DNA from: Eubacteriaceae bacterium
GTDB taxonomy: Bacteria; Bacillota; Clostridia; Eubacteriales; Eubacteriaceae
DNA length: 64,000 bases
Assembly (NCBI GenBank): GCA_030156895.1
Contig: JASGLP010000005.1
Coordinates: forward strand, 17,853 to 81,852
Direction of reading: 5' to 3'
Shown: piece after piece, positions 1 to 8,708 of the stretch
Position numbering within the stretch: position 1 is the stretch's first letter
Layout of the letters: each line of letters begins with the position of its first letter
Program-made: the position numbers and the translations under genes
Notes under the pieces: model-generated
The model's input: only the letters and a program-made list of their open reading frames with translations
Database searches by the model: none
Told to the model about the DNA's origin: nothing

Positions 1-1
1 G

Positions 2-976
2 TGGACCTTATTAAATCCGGCTGAAGCTTGCAAAGAATGGTTCCGGGTATTGAAAAATGGGGGGAAGCTGTTATGCATTGTTACCATCGGTCCAATGGGA
101 GAGTCCAGCAATCATTATAGTCAGGACATTGAAGACCAACTGCCGTTAAAGGGTGCTGATGAAAATAAACTCATTAATACCCTTATTGAAGCCGGGTTCT
201 CCAATGTTGAAGCCATTAAACTTGATAAAATCCGCAACATGAGTGAGGATAAATCATGGTATATCATAAAGGGCGTAAAAGGCGTAACGACACCGGCACT
301 GTTGGAACGAATCGAAAATCGCTGGAACGTCAATGCCGGTAGATATAATGACAATCATGGCAAGAATGAAAATTTGGAGCAATGGACAACTGAAATAAAA
401 ATGCTTTTAGGCGATGATCTCACAAAAAATGTTATCGATGTTGGCACCGGAACCGGATTTGTATCCTTGATCGAAGCGACAATTGGCTACCAGACAACCG
501 GACTGGATTTATCGGTGGGCATGCTGGATTATGCCAAACAGGATGCTGAAGCGAGAAATTTGAAAATCAATTTTATCAAAAGCTCGGTTGAAGCGATTCC
601 GTTTACAGATGAAAGCTTTGATATCGTCACCAACAAATCACTGATGTGGACTTTAACCGAGCCGCTAAAAGCAGTTGCCGAGTGGCACCGATTGTTGGTT
701 CCCGGTGGAAAGCTGTTTTGCTTTGTCCATATTAAGGATGGCCCGGTTCACAGCAGTCATTATGAACAGGACATTGAGGACTCATTACCGCTAAAAGGGG
801 CACCCGTTTCCGGGTTTATCGATGTGATCAAAGCGGCCGGGTTTTCACATGTTGAAGGGATTCCATTAATGAATCTGCCGCCAATGCATGGAACAGAGGC
901 AACTGAGAGTAACTGCTGGTATGTGTTTAAGGGTGAAAAAAAACGGCATCAAACAAATAGACCAGCTAGTAAATAG
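2..976 (+). CDS. Tandem two-domain SAM-dependent methyltransferase, 5'-truncated by the window edge
   Basis: The reading frame is open from base 2, so the gene starts outside the window; 324 residues are visible. The first residues (WTLLNPAEACKEWFRVLKNG, then GGKL) match the late part of a class I methyltransferase domain and are followed by a complete second domain with the SAM motif VGTGTGF at visible residues 147-153 and a matching MWTLTEPLKAVAEWHRLL segment. The C-terminal part of each domain repeats the same wording (HYSQDIEDQLPLKGA and HYEQDIEDSLPLKGA), so the protein is an internal duplication. It resembles the single-domain methyltransferases at 6345-7034 and 7031-7816 and precedes a Nik/Opp-type importer. 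The substrate is not recognisable from sequence. Confidence 0.85.
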   Translation, partial: WTLLNPAEACKEWFRVLKNGGKLLCIVTIGPMGESSNHYSQDIEDQLPLKGADENKLINTLIEAGFSNVEAIKLDKIRNMSEDKSWYIIKGVKGVTTPALLERIENRWNVNAGRYNDNHGKNENLEQWTTEIKMLLGDDLTKNVIDVGTGTGFVSLIEATIGYQTTGLDLSVGMLDYAKQDAEARNLKINFIKSSVEAIPFTDESFDIVTNKSLMWTLTEPLKAVAEWHRLLVPGGKLFCFVHIKDGPVHSSHYEQDIEDSLPLKGAPVSGFIDVIKAAGFSHVEGIPLMNLPPMHGTEATESNCWYVFKGEKKRHQTNRPASK

Positions 977-1068
977 TGCTGAGTAAAAATAAACATTGGT
1001 TATTGCTCGAGTATAGGGATACGCAGACTGCGATATCTTTCACTACACAGAATAATATAAAATAAATT

Positions 1069-1124
1069 AAACCGTGAAGGTTGATTGTCCTACTGCAGTA
1101 GGGCTCGGCTTTTGCGGTTTCTTT
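1069..1124 (+). terminator. Structured hairpin with U-rich tail ahead of the binding-protein gene
   Basis: An outer stem AAACCG (1069-1074) / CGGTTT (1115-1120) encloses a perfect hairpin CCTACTGCAGTAGG (1089-1102) and runs into TTTCTTTAT. It ends about 20 bases before the ribosome binding site of the gene at 1156. It could terminate the upstream methyltransferase transcript or act as an attenuator in the leader of the importer operon. Its layout resembles the element at 8003-8058. Confidence 0.5.
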
Positions 1125-1155
1125 ATATAAAAAATAATTTGTTGGAGGAAACTTT

Positions 1156-2742
1156 ATGAAAAAGGGAGTAAGGGCATTAGCCCTGCTAGTTATTGTGGCA
1201 GTTTTGGTAACAGGGTTTACAGGGTGCACAGGAGCGAAGGCAAATGATAAAGCTTCGGCCAATACAAAGAAAATTCTTCGAATTGCAGCTGCTTTTGATT
1301 TCAAGAGTGCGATGGAAGGTAAAACACTGGTATACGAAAATTTGGTAAAGTCTGACATGGCCGGTAATTTTAGTGGCTGGCTGGCAGAAAAATATGATAT
1401 TTCTGACGACGGGTTGACCTATACCTTCCACTTAAAAAAGGGAGTAAAATTTCATGACGGCAGTGATTTTAATGCCGACACAGCTAAACTCTCTCTGGAA
1501 TATGCCTGCAATAATACTGCAGTTTTAGGAAAATCAGTCAGTAGCATAGAGGTTGTCGATGACTCAACGCTTAAAGTTGTCCTTGGTACATACCTTGCAT
1601 CATTTTTAAACACGCTTTCAAGCACTAGTGCACCGATGATCTGTGGAGCAGATCTTGAACCGGTGGGAGATCCTAAGGGAAAATTGACCGGCTTTATTGG
1701 AACTGGGGCATTCTATTTCAACGAAGCTACTTATGAAAAAAGCGTTAAAGCAGAATTGACGAGATTTGATGACTATTGGGGAGGTGCATCCAAACTAGAT
1801 GGTGTAGAATGGCTTTATATTGCGGATCCAACAGCCATGGTTGTGGCGCTTGAGAGTGATGAAGTGGATATGATTGGAATCGCAGAGCATCATTCAAGTA
1901 TACCATATGTGCAAATCGCTGAATTAAAATCAAAAGGATATACGGTAGAGACGGATGAAACAGGTCGTTATCAGGTTATTGAATACAACTGTTCAAAAGC
2001 GCCTTTTGACGATGTAAATGTTAGAATGGCACTCAATTTGGCAGTCGATCGCGAATTAATGGTAAAAACACTCTTTGAGGATATTACTAAAGCTTCAAAT
2101 GTGATCACCGCACCATGGTTTGTGTTAGGTCCGGATAAGGTTGATAAAAATTACTATAAATATGATCAGAACCGTGCCAAAAAGTTGCTCGATGAAGCGG
2201 GCTGGATTGATTCTAATGGTGATGGTATACGTGAAAAGAATGGCGAACAACTCGAACTTAAGCTCGTTGTTCCCCAGGGCGAAGCAAATGCCGATACAGT
2301 ATCCGTATATCTCCAGTCTGAACTGCAAAAAATTGGAGCAAAAATTGATGTTCTCACACTTGAAAGCAGTGCGGCAAGTGATATGAAAAAAGCCGGAGAC
2401 TACAATATGTATGTTCACCATTCTGGAAACATGCCTTCAATCCCTGGTGGTATTGGAATTGGCGATAAATATTACTCCACCAATAAAGATTGGGCTTATT
2501 CCTACCATAGTGCAGAGCTGGATGGAATGATCGATGCAGCTTTCACAGAACCAAATACTGAGAGCAGAAATAATAAAATTGACACCTTGTGGACTTATCT
2601 CCATACACAGGCCCCCTGTATGCCGCTGTATAGCGTCCTTAAATTGGTGGCTTGCAATCCTCGTGTTACCGGATATGAAGTAGGATCGAATATGTTTGAT
2701 ATGAGCAATGTGCGGCTGTTGGATATGGATATGAGTAAATAA
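1156..2742 (+). CDS. Nik/Opp-type ABC transporter substrate-binding lipoprotein
   Basis: This 528-residue protein has a lysine-start signal peptide and a lipobox ending FTGC (Cys24), so it is a membrane-anchored extracytoplasmic binding protein. The body matches SBP family 5 (NikA/DppA/OppA): YTFHLKKGVKFHDGSDF near residue 95, the IGTGAFYF region, and APFDDVNVRMALNLAVDR near residue 280. The ribosome binding site TTGGAGGAAAC precedes ATG 1156. It heads an operon of two permeases, two ATPases and two methyltransferases. Family 5 proteins bind peptides, nickel or metal chelates; the methyltransferase neighbours favour a metal complex or other small ligand over peptides, but this is inference. 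Confidence 0.9.
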   Translation: MKKGVRALALLVIVAVLVTGFTGCTGAKANDKASANTKKILRIAAAFDFKSAMEGKTLVYENLVKSDMAGNFSGWLAEKYDISDDGLTYTFHLKKGVKFHDGSDFNADTAKLSLEYACNNTAVLGKSVSSIEVVDDSTLKVVLGTYLASFLNTLSSTSAPMICGADLEPVGDPKGKLTGFIGTGAFYFNEATYEKSVKAELTRFDDYWGGASKLDGVEWLYIADPTAMVVALESDEVDMIGIAEHHSSIPYVQIAELKSKGYTVETDETGRYQVIEYNCSKAPFDDVNVRMALNLAVDRELMVKTLFEDITKASNVITAPWFVLGPDKVDKNYYKYDQNRAKKLLDEAGWIDSNGDGIREKNGEQLELKLVVPQGEANADTVSVYLQSELQKIGAKIDVLTLESSAASDMKKAGDYNMYVHHSGNMPSIPGGIGIGDKYYSTNKDWAYSYHSAELDGMIDAAFTEPNTESRNNKIDTLWTYLHTQAPCMPLYSVLKLVACNPRVTGYEVGSNMFDMSNVRLLDMDMSK

Positions 2743-2760
2743 TGGATAGATTTTTGCAGC

Positions 2761-2785
2761 GGAAGAGCTTTAAATCAGCTCTTCC
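2761..2785 (+). other. Intercistronic hairpin between binding protein and permease
   Basis: GGAAGAGCT (2761-2769), a 7-base loop, and AGCTCTTCC (2777-2785) form a perfect 9-bp stem. No T-run follows, so it is not a standard terminator. Its place right after the binding-protein gene fits the common arrangement in which a hairpin stabilises the upstream mRNA end and gives more binding protein than permease. Confidence 0.6.
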
Positions 2786-2815
2786 AGCTAAAAAAGAACT
2801 GAAAGGTTGAATGAT

Positions 2816-3751
2816 ATGGAAATGATTTTTCGAAGGCTCTTTCTAGGGATTTTTATAATGATAGTTGCATCCCTTCTGTCTTTTGTTCTATTATACATGG
2901 CGCCTGGGAATCCTGCTGAAAATATCTTAAGACAGCGTACGGGTGAAGATCCGTCTTATGAAGAAATTGAGCTATTCTTACAACAAAGGGATCTTGATGT
3001 TCCATTGCTTACTCAGACAGGCGAATGGTTATATATGGCATTGCGTTTTGATTTTGGAGAATCGATTAATACCTCTGAGCCAGTTATGGATGAGTTTTTT
3101 ACCAGATTTAAGGCGACGTTGCAGCTTACGATAATTACGCTAGCTTTTTCTATCCCACTTGCATTTTTTATCGGAGTAAGTTCAGCGGCAAAAAATGGTG
3201 GAGCATTTGATCATGTTAGCAGATTTTTTACTCTGCTGGCCATGTCGATCCCAGAATTTTGGTTAGGGCTGATGCTTATGATTGTTTTCTCTAAAACACT
3301 GAATTGGTTGCCCAGCTTTGGTTATGGTAGTTATTTAAATCTGATTATGCCGGTTGCGACCCTTGTTGTTGGTTATACTGCAACGCTTTCAAGGGTTATT
3401 AGAAGCAGTATGTTGGAAAATCTATCTCAGGACTTTATCACCACGGCAAAAGGGAATGGATTATCGCAACGTGTCATTCTGATCAAATATGCTTTGAGGA
3501 ATTCATTGGGGCCAATCGTAACTGCAATTGGGAGTCAGTTTGGTCATCTTCTGGCAGGGGTTGTGGTTGTGGAGACAGTCTTTTCATGGCCAGGAATCGG
3601 AAAATTCCTTATTGACGCTGTGTACTTACGAGATTTTCCTGTGATACAGGGGTTTGTTTTATTGATTGCACTTATGTTTGTAGTAATCAATTTAATAACC
3701 GATATTTTGTACACTTACATCGATCCAAGAATTCGATATGAAAGAAGATAG
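2816..3751 (+). CDS. Nik/Opp-type ABC transporter permease (NikB/DppB-like)
   Basis: A BPD_transp_1 family inner-membrane permease of about 311 residues. ATG 2816 is chosen because AAAGG lies 9 bases upstream; a TTG at 2807 is less likely. The N-terminal membrane helix is followed by the YMAPGNPAE segment typical of DppB/NikB and six predicted membrane segments. The cytoplasmic coupling loop (TTAKGNGLSQRVILIKYALR) and the ending YTYIDPRIRYERR are characteristic. It overlaps the start of the next permease and forms a heterodimeric channel with it. Confidence 0.9.
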   Translation: MEMIFRRLFLGIFIMIVASLLSFVLLYMAPGNPAENILRQRTGEDPSYEEIELFLQQRDLDVPLLTQTGEWLYMALRFDFGESINTSEPVMDEFFTRFKATLQLTIITLAFSIPLAFFIGVSSAAKNGGAFDHVSRFFTLLAMSIPEFWLGLMLMIVFSKTLNWLPSFGYGSYLNLIMPVATLVVGYTATLSRVIRSSMLENLSQDFITTAKGNGLSQRVILIKYALRNSLGPIVTAIGSQFGHLLAGVVVVETVFSWPGIGKFLIDAVYLRDFPVIQGFVLLIALMFVVINLITDILYTYIDPRIRYERR

Positions 3752-3756
3752 TGATA

Positions 3757-4602
3757 ATGAAAAAGAATGATATCATCCAGAATAGTAATTCACTTATGAA
3801 GATTTCAATCATTATTATTACGATTATGGTTTGTGGGGTTATTTTTGCTCCGCTTATATGCAAATTTGATCCATATACGGTTGATTTGACAAAACGGTTA
3901 CTGTCACCTGGTACGGATGGGCATGTTTTTGGAACTGATGGCTTTGGTAGAGATTTATTCGCGCGGATTATCTATGGCGGCCGAGTTTCGATTGGTCTGT
4001 CAGTATGTGTTGTGATGGTAAATGCTGTTTTAGGATTAATTATCGGTTCCACTGCGGCTTATGTAGGTGGTGCAACAGATGAAATTGTCATGAGAATTGT
4101 GGATGTACTGATGTCCTTTCCGAGTATTATTCTGACACTTTTCATTATTGGCGTTTTAGGGCCTTCCATTAATAATATGTTTTTTGCATTAATTGTACTG
4201 GGGTGGATTGGTTATGCGCGCATGGCACGCAGTCTTGTCCTGAGTCTTAAGGAACAAAGTTTTATTACAGCGGCCAGAGGAATCGGCTGTAATGATGCCA
4301 GAATTATATTTTTACACGTCATTCCAAATGTCATGCCGATGATTATTACTTTCGCCGCACTACACATTGGCAGTACAATCCTTGCAATTTCTTCACTCAG
4401 CTTTCTTGGTCTTGGCGTACAACCTCCCACAGCAGAGTGGGGTGCCACACTAAGTGAGGCTAAGCAGTATCTGTCTCTTTATCCACATATGATCATATTC
4501 CCAGGTATCGCAATCGCATTAAGCATGTTTTCATTTAATATGCTTGGCGATGGTTTAAGAGATTTTGCAGATCCACATTTAAAAAAGACAATAAAAACTT
4601 GA
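3757..4602 (+). CDS. Nik/Opp-type ABC transporter permease (NikC/DppC-like)
   Basis: The second permease of the importer, about 281 residues. ATG 3757 is preferred over GTG 3751 because the AGAAGA ribosome-binding stretch is 8 bases upstream. The GTDGFGRDLFARIIYGGRVS signature near residue 55, the EAA loop (FITAARGIGCNDARIIFLHV) and SFLGLGVQPPTAEWGATLSE are textbook DppC/NikC features. It is followed 15 bases later by the first ATPase of the same operon. Confidence 0.92.
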   Translation: MKKNDIIQNSNSLMKISIIIITIMVCGVIFAPLICKFDPYTVDLTKRLLSPGTDGHVFGTDGFGRDLFARIIYGGRVSIGLSVCVVMVNAVLGLIIGSTAAYVGGATDEIVMRIVDVLMSFPSIILTLFIIGVLGPSINNMFFALIVLGWIGYARMARSLVLSLKEQSFITAARGIGCNDARIIFLHVIPNVMPMIITFAALHIGSTILAISSLSFLGLGVQPPTAEWGATLSEAKQYLSLYPHMIIFPGIAIALSMFSFNMLGDGLRDFADPHLKKTIKT

Positions 4603-4617
4603 TTGGAGATGGTATTG

Positions 4618-5559
4618 ATGCGATTAATTGAAAGTCAGGATCTTAAGGTGCATTTTGATTCTCCAGCAGGACGAGTTAAAGCAGTCGATGGCGTAAATTT
4701 TCATATTGATGAAGGAGAAAAACTTGTTTTTATTGGCGAAACAGGTTCGGGTAAGACCGTACTTGGGATGACGATAATGAAGTTACTGCCGACCAATGTA
4801 TTTTATTCAGGTCAGTTGATTTATAAAGATAAAGAGCTGATCACCGCTTCGGAAAAAGAAATGCAGGAAATTCGTGGCAAGAACATTGCCATTATTATGC
4901 AAAATCCACTTTCGTCGCTCAATCCTTGCTTAAGCATCAAAGAGCATCTTGTTCAAGTACTTATTAAGCACAAGCAAATGAACAAAAAGGAAGCGCAAGC
5001 AGAAGCTGAGCGTATTTTAATTAGAACAGGGATACCTGAGAACTTACTAAATTATTATACGCATCAGCTAAGTGGTGGGTTGAGACAAAGAGCGATGATA
5101 GCCTTGGGTATCGCTTGTGATTCGGAAATATTAATTGCCGATGAACCGACAAAAGGGCTTGATGTTACGGTTCAAATGCAGATTGTTAATCTGATTAAGC
5201 GAATAACTGATGAAACAAAAAAGGCGATGTTCATAATAACTCACGATCTTGGTGTTGCAGCAGCTCTGGGCGATAGAATTGCGATTATGTATTGTGGGAG
5301 AATTCTGGAAATTGGAACGGCGGAAGAGGTTTTTGGATCACCGGAACATCCGTACACAATTGGGTTGATCAATGCGCATCCTTCGAGAGGGCTGCATCCA
5401 ATTGAGGGCTTCGGCGCTTCTTTGATCGATATACCGGAGGGATGTGTTTTCTCACCAAGGTGTCAGTATGCAGATGAACTCTGCATGAGAGTAGAACCAC
5501 CTGATAAGGTATTGAGTGAGACACATAAGGTGAGGTGTTATTATGCTTCAAGTAAATGA
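4618..5559 (+). CDS. Nik/Opp-type ABC transporter ATP-binding protein (NikD/DppD-like)
   Basis: ATPase subunit of the importer. ATG 4618 has GGAG 9 bases upstream. Walker A is GETGSGKT (residues 40-47), the signature LSGGLRQR lies near residue 152, Walker B is ILIADEPT, and the H-loop is ITHD. The C-terminal oligopeptide-transporter domain carries a cysteine pattern (CVFSPRC...LC...RC) common in this subfamily. The last codons overlap the start of the second ATPase at 5543. Confidence 0.93.
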   Translation: MRLIESQDLKVHFDSPAGRVKAVDGVNFHIDEGEKLVFIGETGSGKTVLGMTIMKLLPTNVFYSGQLIYKDKELITASEKEMQEIRGKNIAIIMQNPLSSLNPCLSIKEHLVQVLIKHKQMNKKEAQAEAERILIRTGIPENLLNYYTHQLSGGLRQRAMIALGIACDSEILIADEPTKGLDVTVQMQIVNLIKRITDETKKAMFIITHDLGVAAALGDRIAIMYCGRILEIGTAEEVFGSPEHPYTIGLINAHPSRGLHPIEGFGASLIDIPEGCVFSPRCQYADELCMRVEPPDKVLSETHKVRCYYASSK

Positions 5560-6343
5560 TCTATCAAAGGTTTATAAGGGCGGTGTTTTTTCAAAAACCA
5601 CATTGAAAGCAGTTGAGAATACATCATTCCACATAAAAAAGGGTGATTGTTTCGGTATTATCGGCGAAAGCGGGAGTGGAAAGACGACCATCGGAAAAAT
5701 AGTCGCCGGTTTACTCAAACCGACTACCGGTGAGCTTTATATTAACGGTAGAAATATGTTGAAAAACAATGAATTGAAAACTTCAGATTTTCGCAGACGT
5801 GTGCAAATGATTTTTCAGGAACCAGATGGAGTTATGGATCCGCGCTGGAAAATTGAAAGAAGTATGATGGAACCGCTTGATATACACTTTTCACTGAACC
5901 AAAAAGAAAAGATGCGAAAAGTTAACTATTGGCTGGAAACGGTGGGCTTAAGCCCTGAGCATCTTGATCGTTATCCTTTCGAGTTAAGTGGCGGTCAGCT
6001 TCAAAGATTGGCGTTTGCCAGGGCATTATCTATGGAACCAGACCTGATTATAGCTGACGAGCCAACCTCTTCATTGGATGTTTCGGTTCAGGCCCAAATA
6101 CTTACTTTGATGAAAGAGATCCAGAAAAAATGCGAGTTGACGATTTTGTTTATCACCCATGATTTGTATGTAGCACGGCAGATGTGCTCAGAAATGGCAG
6201 TCATGCAAAACGGGCGCTTCGTCGAAACAGGATCATCTGAAATGGTATTTGATCATCCGCAGGAAAAGTATACAAAGATGCTGATTGATTCACAGCTACC
6301 TTTAGATTTTTCAGTAAGAAAAAAATTAAAACAGGGAGAATGA
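5543..6343 (+). CDS. Nik/Opp-type ABC transporter ATP-binding protein (NikE/DppF-like)
   Basis: Second ATPase, 266 residues, starting inside the end of the preceding gene. Walker A is GESGSGKTT near residue 38, the signature is LSGGQLQRLAF, Walker B is LIIADEPTSSLD, and the H-loop is ITHD. It is shorter than DppF proteins with the cysteine-bearing C-terminal domain: it ends soon after the HPQEKYTKML segment. It lies two bases before the next methyltransferase, so importer and methyltransferases are probably co-transcribed. Confidence 0.92.
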   Translation: MLQVNDLSKVYKGGVFSKTTLKAVENTSFHIKKGDCFGIIGESGSGKTTIGKIVAGLLKPTTGELYINGRNMLKNNELKTSDFRRRVQMIFQEPDGVMDPRWKIERSMMEPLDIHFSLNQKEKMRKVNYWLETVGLSPEHLDRYPFELSGGQLQRLAFARALSMEPDLIIADEPTSSLDVSVQAQILTLMKEIQKKCELTILFITHDLYVARQMCSEMAVMQNGRFVETGSSEMVFDHPQEKYTKMLIDSQLPLDFSVRKKLKQGE

Positions 6344-6344
6344 T

Positions 6345-7034
6345 ATGATGGAGAATTTTAAAGAAATTATTTCAAGTAAATGGACGGAACGAGCGCCTAC
6401 TTTTGATGAAGATCATGCAACAGAAAATGTTGATTTGTGGAGACAGACCTTGGAGGAACTAATTGGTAAGAAAGGAAACGGTAAAGTACTTGATATCGGA
6501 ACTGGAACGGGTTTCCTTGCTAATATGGTTGCTGAGCTTGGTTATCATTCGGTTGGAATAGATTTTTCAGAAGGGATGTTAGAGATAGGCCGATCAAATT
6601 CAGCTAATCGGGGAACAGCGGTTGAATTTGTAATGGGAGATGGTGATATGTTACCATTTGATGATAATTCATTTGATGCGGTTATAAATAGTCGAGTATT
6701 ATGGCTGATACTGGATCCAGTCAAAAGCATAAAGGAATGGATGAGGGTACTGAAACCCGGTGGGGTGCTATTATCTTTTATACGCATAACTACGCCTCAG
6801 GAAAGGGCACAGCGAGAATTAGAGAATCCGAATACAAAAATGCAGTATCCGCCTGAACTTAGCAATGCCATGCCGCTTCGGGATGGTACAATCGATGATC
6901 ATCTGGCGGCATATCAGAAAGCTGGTTTTTACAATCCCGAAGCGATATTGCTAAGAAAGGATATTTCATTAAATAATGATGCTAAGCCCTGGTATGCATT
7001 GAAAGGCACGAAAGAAAGGGTGCGTGTTTTATGA
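6345..7034 (+). CDS. Class I SAM-dependent methyltransferase linked to importer 1
   Basis: A 229-residue cytoplasmic methyltransferase of the Methyltransf_11/UbiE type. The SAM motif is LDIGTGTGFLA near residue 49, with a GIDFSEGML acidic strand and the LKPGGVLL segment. The start ATGATG follows CAGGGAG. It shares the LWLILDPVKSIKEWMRVLKP segment with the proteins at 2-976 and 7031-7816, forming one local subfamily. It is joined to the ABC operon by a 1-base gap on one side and a 4-base ATGA overlap on the other. The acceptor substrate is unknown. Confidence 0.85.
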   Translation: MMENFKEIISSKWTERAPTFDEDHATENVDLWRQTLEELIGKKGNGKVLDIGTGTGFLANMVAELGYHSVGIDFSEGMLEIGRSNSANRGTAVEFVMGDGDMLPFDDNSFDAVINSRVLWLILDPVKSIKEWMRVLKPGGVLLSFIRITTPQERAQRELENPNTKMQYPPELSNAMPLRDGTIDDHLAAYQKAGFYNPEAILLRKDISLNNDAKPWYALKGTKERVRVL

Positions 7035-7816
7035 TTGATGTAAAAAGTGAAATTGTCTCGTGTTGGAACACTTCTTCCGCTTCATATGATAATCATTATG
7101 GTCATGGTATAAAATCGAAAGCAGAAGCTGATGCCTGGCGTGAAGCGTTGAATAAAATAGCGGGAGATACACCACTAAATATACTCGATATTGGAACAGG
7201 AACAGGTTTTCTGGCAATTTTTTTAGCAGAACTTGGCCATTGTGTTAAAGGTGTTGATCTATCTGAAGGCATGATGGGTAAAGCGAAAGAGAAAGCAGCA
7301 AAAGAAAATCTTCAAATTACATTTGCAGTGGAAGATGCAGAAAATCTATCATCAGAGTCGGATGGGTATTATGATCTGGTAATAAATCGTCATTTGCTGT
7401 GGACGCTCCTTTCACCGGAAAAAGCTCTTGCAGAATGGAATCGGGTGTTAAAACCAGGTGGTAGAGTTGTTATTATAGATGGAAATTGGGCCGACAATTC
7501 TGTTGGTGATAATATTAGAGCAAATTTCGGAAAATTTCTGATTGCTGTGACTGAGTTTAGAAATCCGTGGAAAAAAACGGGGAGTTACAGTAAAGAACTT
7601 TCGGAAATGCTTCCCATGAAAAAGAAAGAGAATCGAAAAAAGACCGAGTCAATTATGAAGAAAGCGGGATTTTCAAGTATCAGTCAGAATTATATGGATG
7701 ACATTGATCGGATTGAACGAAAAGCGATGCCATACAAAGTGCGCTTGACAACAACTTATCGACGACATGTTATAATTGGAACCAAACAAAAAAATGATCA
7801 TTGCTGGGCGATTTAA
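7031..7816 (+). CDS. Class I SAM-dependent methyltransferase linked to importer 1
   Basis: A 261-residue protein starting in a 4-base overlap with the previous gene. The SAM motif LDIGTGTGFLA lies near residue 51, followed by GVDLSEGMM and the NRHLLWTLLSPEKALAEWNR segment shared with its neighbours. Its C-terminal part is basic (KKKENRKKTESIMKKAGF). It is probably the last gene of the importer 1 operon: a promoter for the next unit appears at 7946. The function of the subfamily is not known; translational coupling implies a job tied to the imported ligand. Confidence 0.85.
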   Translation: MIDVKSEIVSCWNTSSASYDNHYGHGIKSKAEADAWREALNKIAGDTPLNILDIGTGTGFLAIFLAELGHCVKGVDLSEGMMGKAKEKAAKENLQITFAVEDAENLSSESDGYYDLVINRHLLWTLLSPEKALAEWNRVLKPGGRVVIIDGNWADNSVGDNIRANFGKFLIAVTEFRNPWKKTGSYSKELSEMLPMKKKENRKKTESIMKKAGFSSISQNYMDDIDRIERKAMPYKVRLTTTYRRHVIIGTKQKNDHCWAI

Positions 7817-7945
7817 AATCTTATCTAATTAACAGTTTAAAAGGGATTAAAGAAATAATTGTTTTGAAAAAAAACGGAACGATTGTCGGAGATTAAATCT
7901 GTCCCAAAAGTAGTCATAACATTGAATTTGTTCAAAAAGTAGTTA

Positions 7946-7974
7946 TTGACAATTGTCAGTAATCTTGTTATAAT
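7946..7974 (+). promoter_or_regulatory. Sigma-A promoter with palindrome over the -35 box
   Basis: TTGACA (7946-7951) and TATAAT (7969-7974) are both consensus with a 17-base spacer. The -35 box is part of the perfect palindrome TGACAATTGTCA (7947-7958), a likely operator. Upstream the phrase AAAAGTAGT occurs twice, beginning near 7906 and 7935. It drives the leader element at 8003-8058 and the methyltransferase at 8084. Confidence 0.75.
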
Positions 7975-8002
7975 TCACTTACTTAAATTAAGAATTAATT
8001 AA

Positions 8003-8058
8003 GACGCCAGTGAGGCAGAAGCTCTTTGAAAAGAGTTTTGGTTCATTGGCGTTTTTTT
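8003..8058 (+). terminator. Leader hairpin with T-run (probable attenuator)
   Basis: GACGCCAGTGA (8003-8013) pairs with TCATTGGCGTT (8043-8053) with one G-U type pair, enclosing the hairpin CTCTTT/AAAGAG (8022-8035). Seven T's follow at once. Because a strong promoter lies only about 30 bases upstream and the gene starts at 8084, this terminator sits inside the leader and probably sets read-through. No known riboswitch aptamer is recognised. Confidence 0.6.
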
Positions 8059-8083
8059 GCAAAAAAGAAGGAGTGTAGAGAAG

Positions 8084-8677
8084 TTGAGTGTGAATAATTG
8101 TCAAGCGACAAAAGACTATTTTAATAACATTGCAAAAAAATGGGACAGTATCTGTCAGCATGATCCCTACAAGATTTCCGCGATTCTGACCCTGGCAGGA
8201 ATAAAAAAGGCTAGTCGGATTCTGGATATTGCAACCGGGACAGGGATACTGATCCCACATTTATTAAAGCAAGAACCAGCTGAGATTGTTGCCATTGATT
8301 TATCAGAACAAATGATCATTCAGGCACAGAAGAATTACAAGAGTCAGCTGGTTCATTTTGAAAATGCCAATTTTTATGCGTTTGATCAGAAGGGATTTGA
8401 TTTTGCCATCGTCTATAGTGCTTATCCCCATTTTGAAAACAAAGAAGCCTTGATGCTGCAATTATCGTCCTGCCTGAAACCAGGGGGACGGTTTATGATT
8501 GCCCACAGTGAAAGCAAAGAGACGATCAATGGCCGACATTCGGGTGAACATGTAAAAATGGTTTCAACGACTTTAAATGACGTGATGACAGAATCGGAAA
8601 AATTCCGGGCCTGTTTTTCCGTTGATATAATGGTGGATACCGAAGCCTTATATATTATTTCAGGACGAAAATCATAA
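8084..8677 (+). CDS. Class I SAM-dependent methyltransferase
   Basis: About 197 residues from TTG 8084, chosen because AAGGAG (8068-8073) is 10 bases upstream; GTG 8090 is an alternative. The SAM motif is ILDIATGTGILIPHL, followed by VAIDLSEQM and CLKPGGRFMIAHSE. The HSESKETINGRHSGEHVK segment resembles small methyltransferases seen beside metal and corrinoid transport genes, but the substrate is not established. It is separated from the next methyltransferase by a 130-base region full of dyads. Confidence 0.82.
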   Translation: MSVNNCQATKDYFNNIAKKWDSICQHDPYKISAILTLAGIKKASRILDIATGTGILIPHLLKQEPAEIVAIDLSEQMIIQAQKNYKSQLVHFENANFYAFDQKGFDFAIVYSAYPHFENKEALMLQLSSCLKPGGRFMIAHSESKETINGRHSGEHVKMVSTTLNDVMTESEKFRACFSVDIMVDTEALYIISGRKS

Positions 8678-8708
8678 GATGAGGTGATAATTTTTTTGTC
8701 CTATATAG

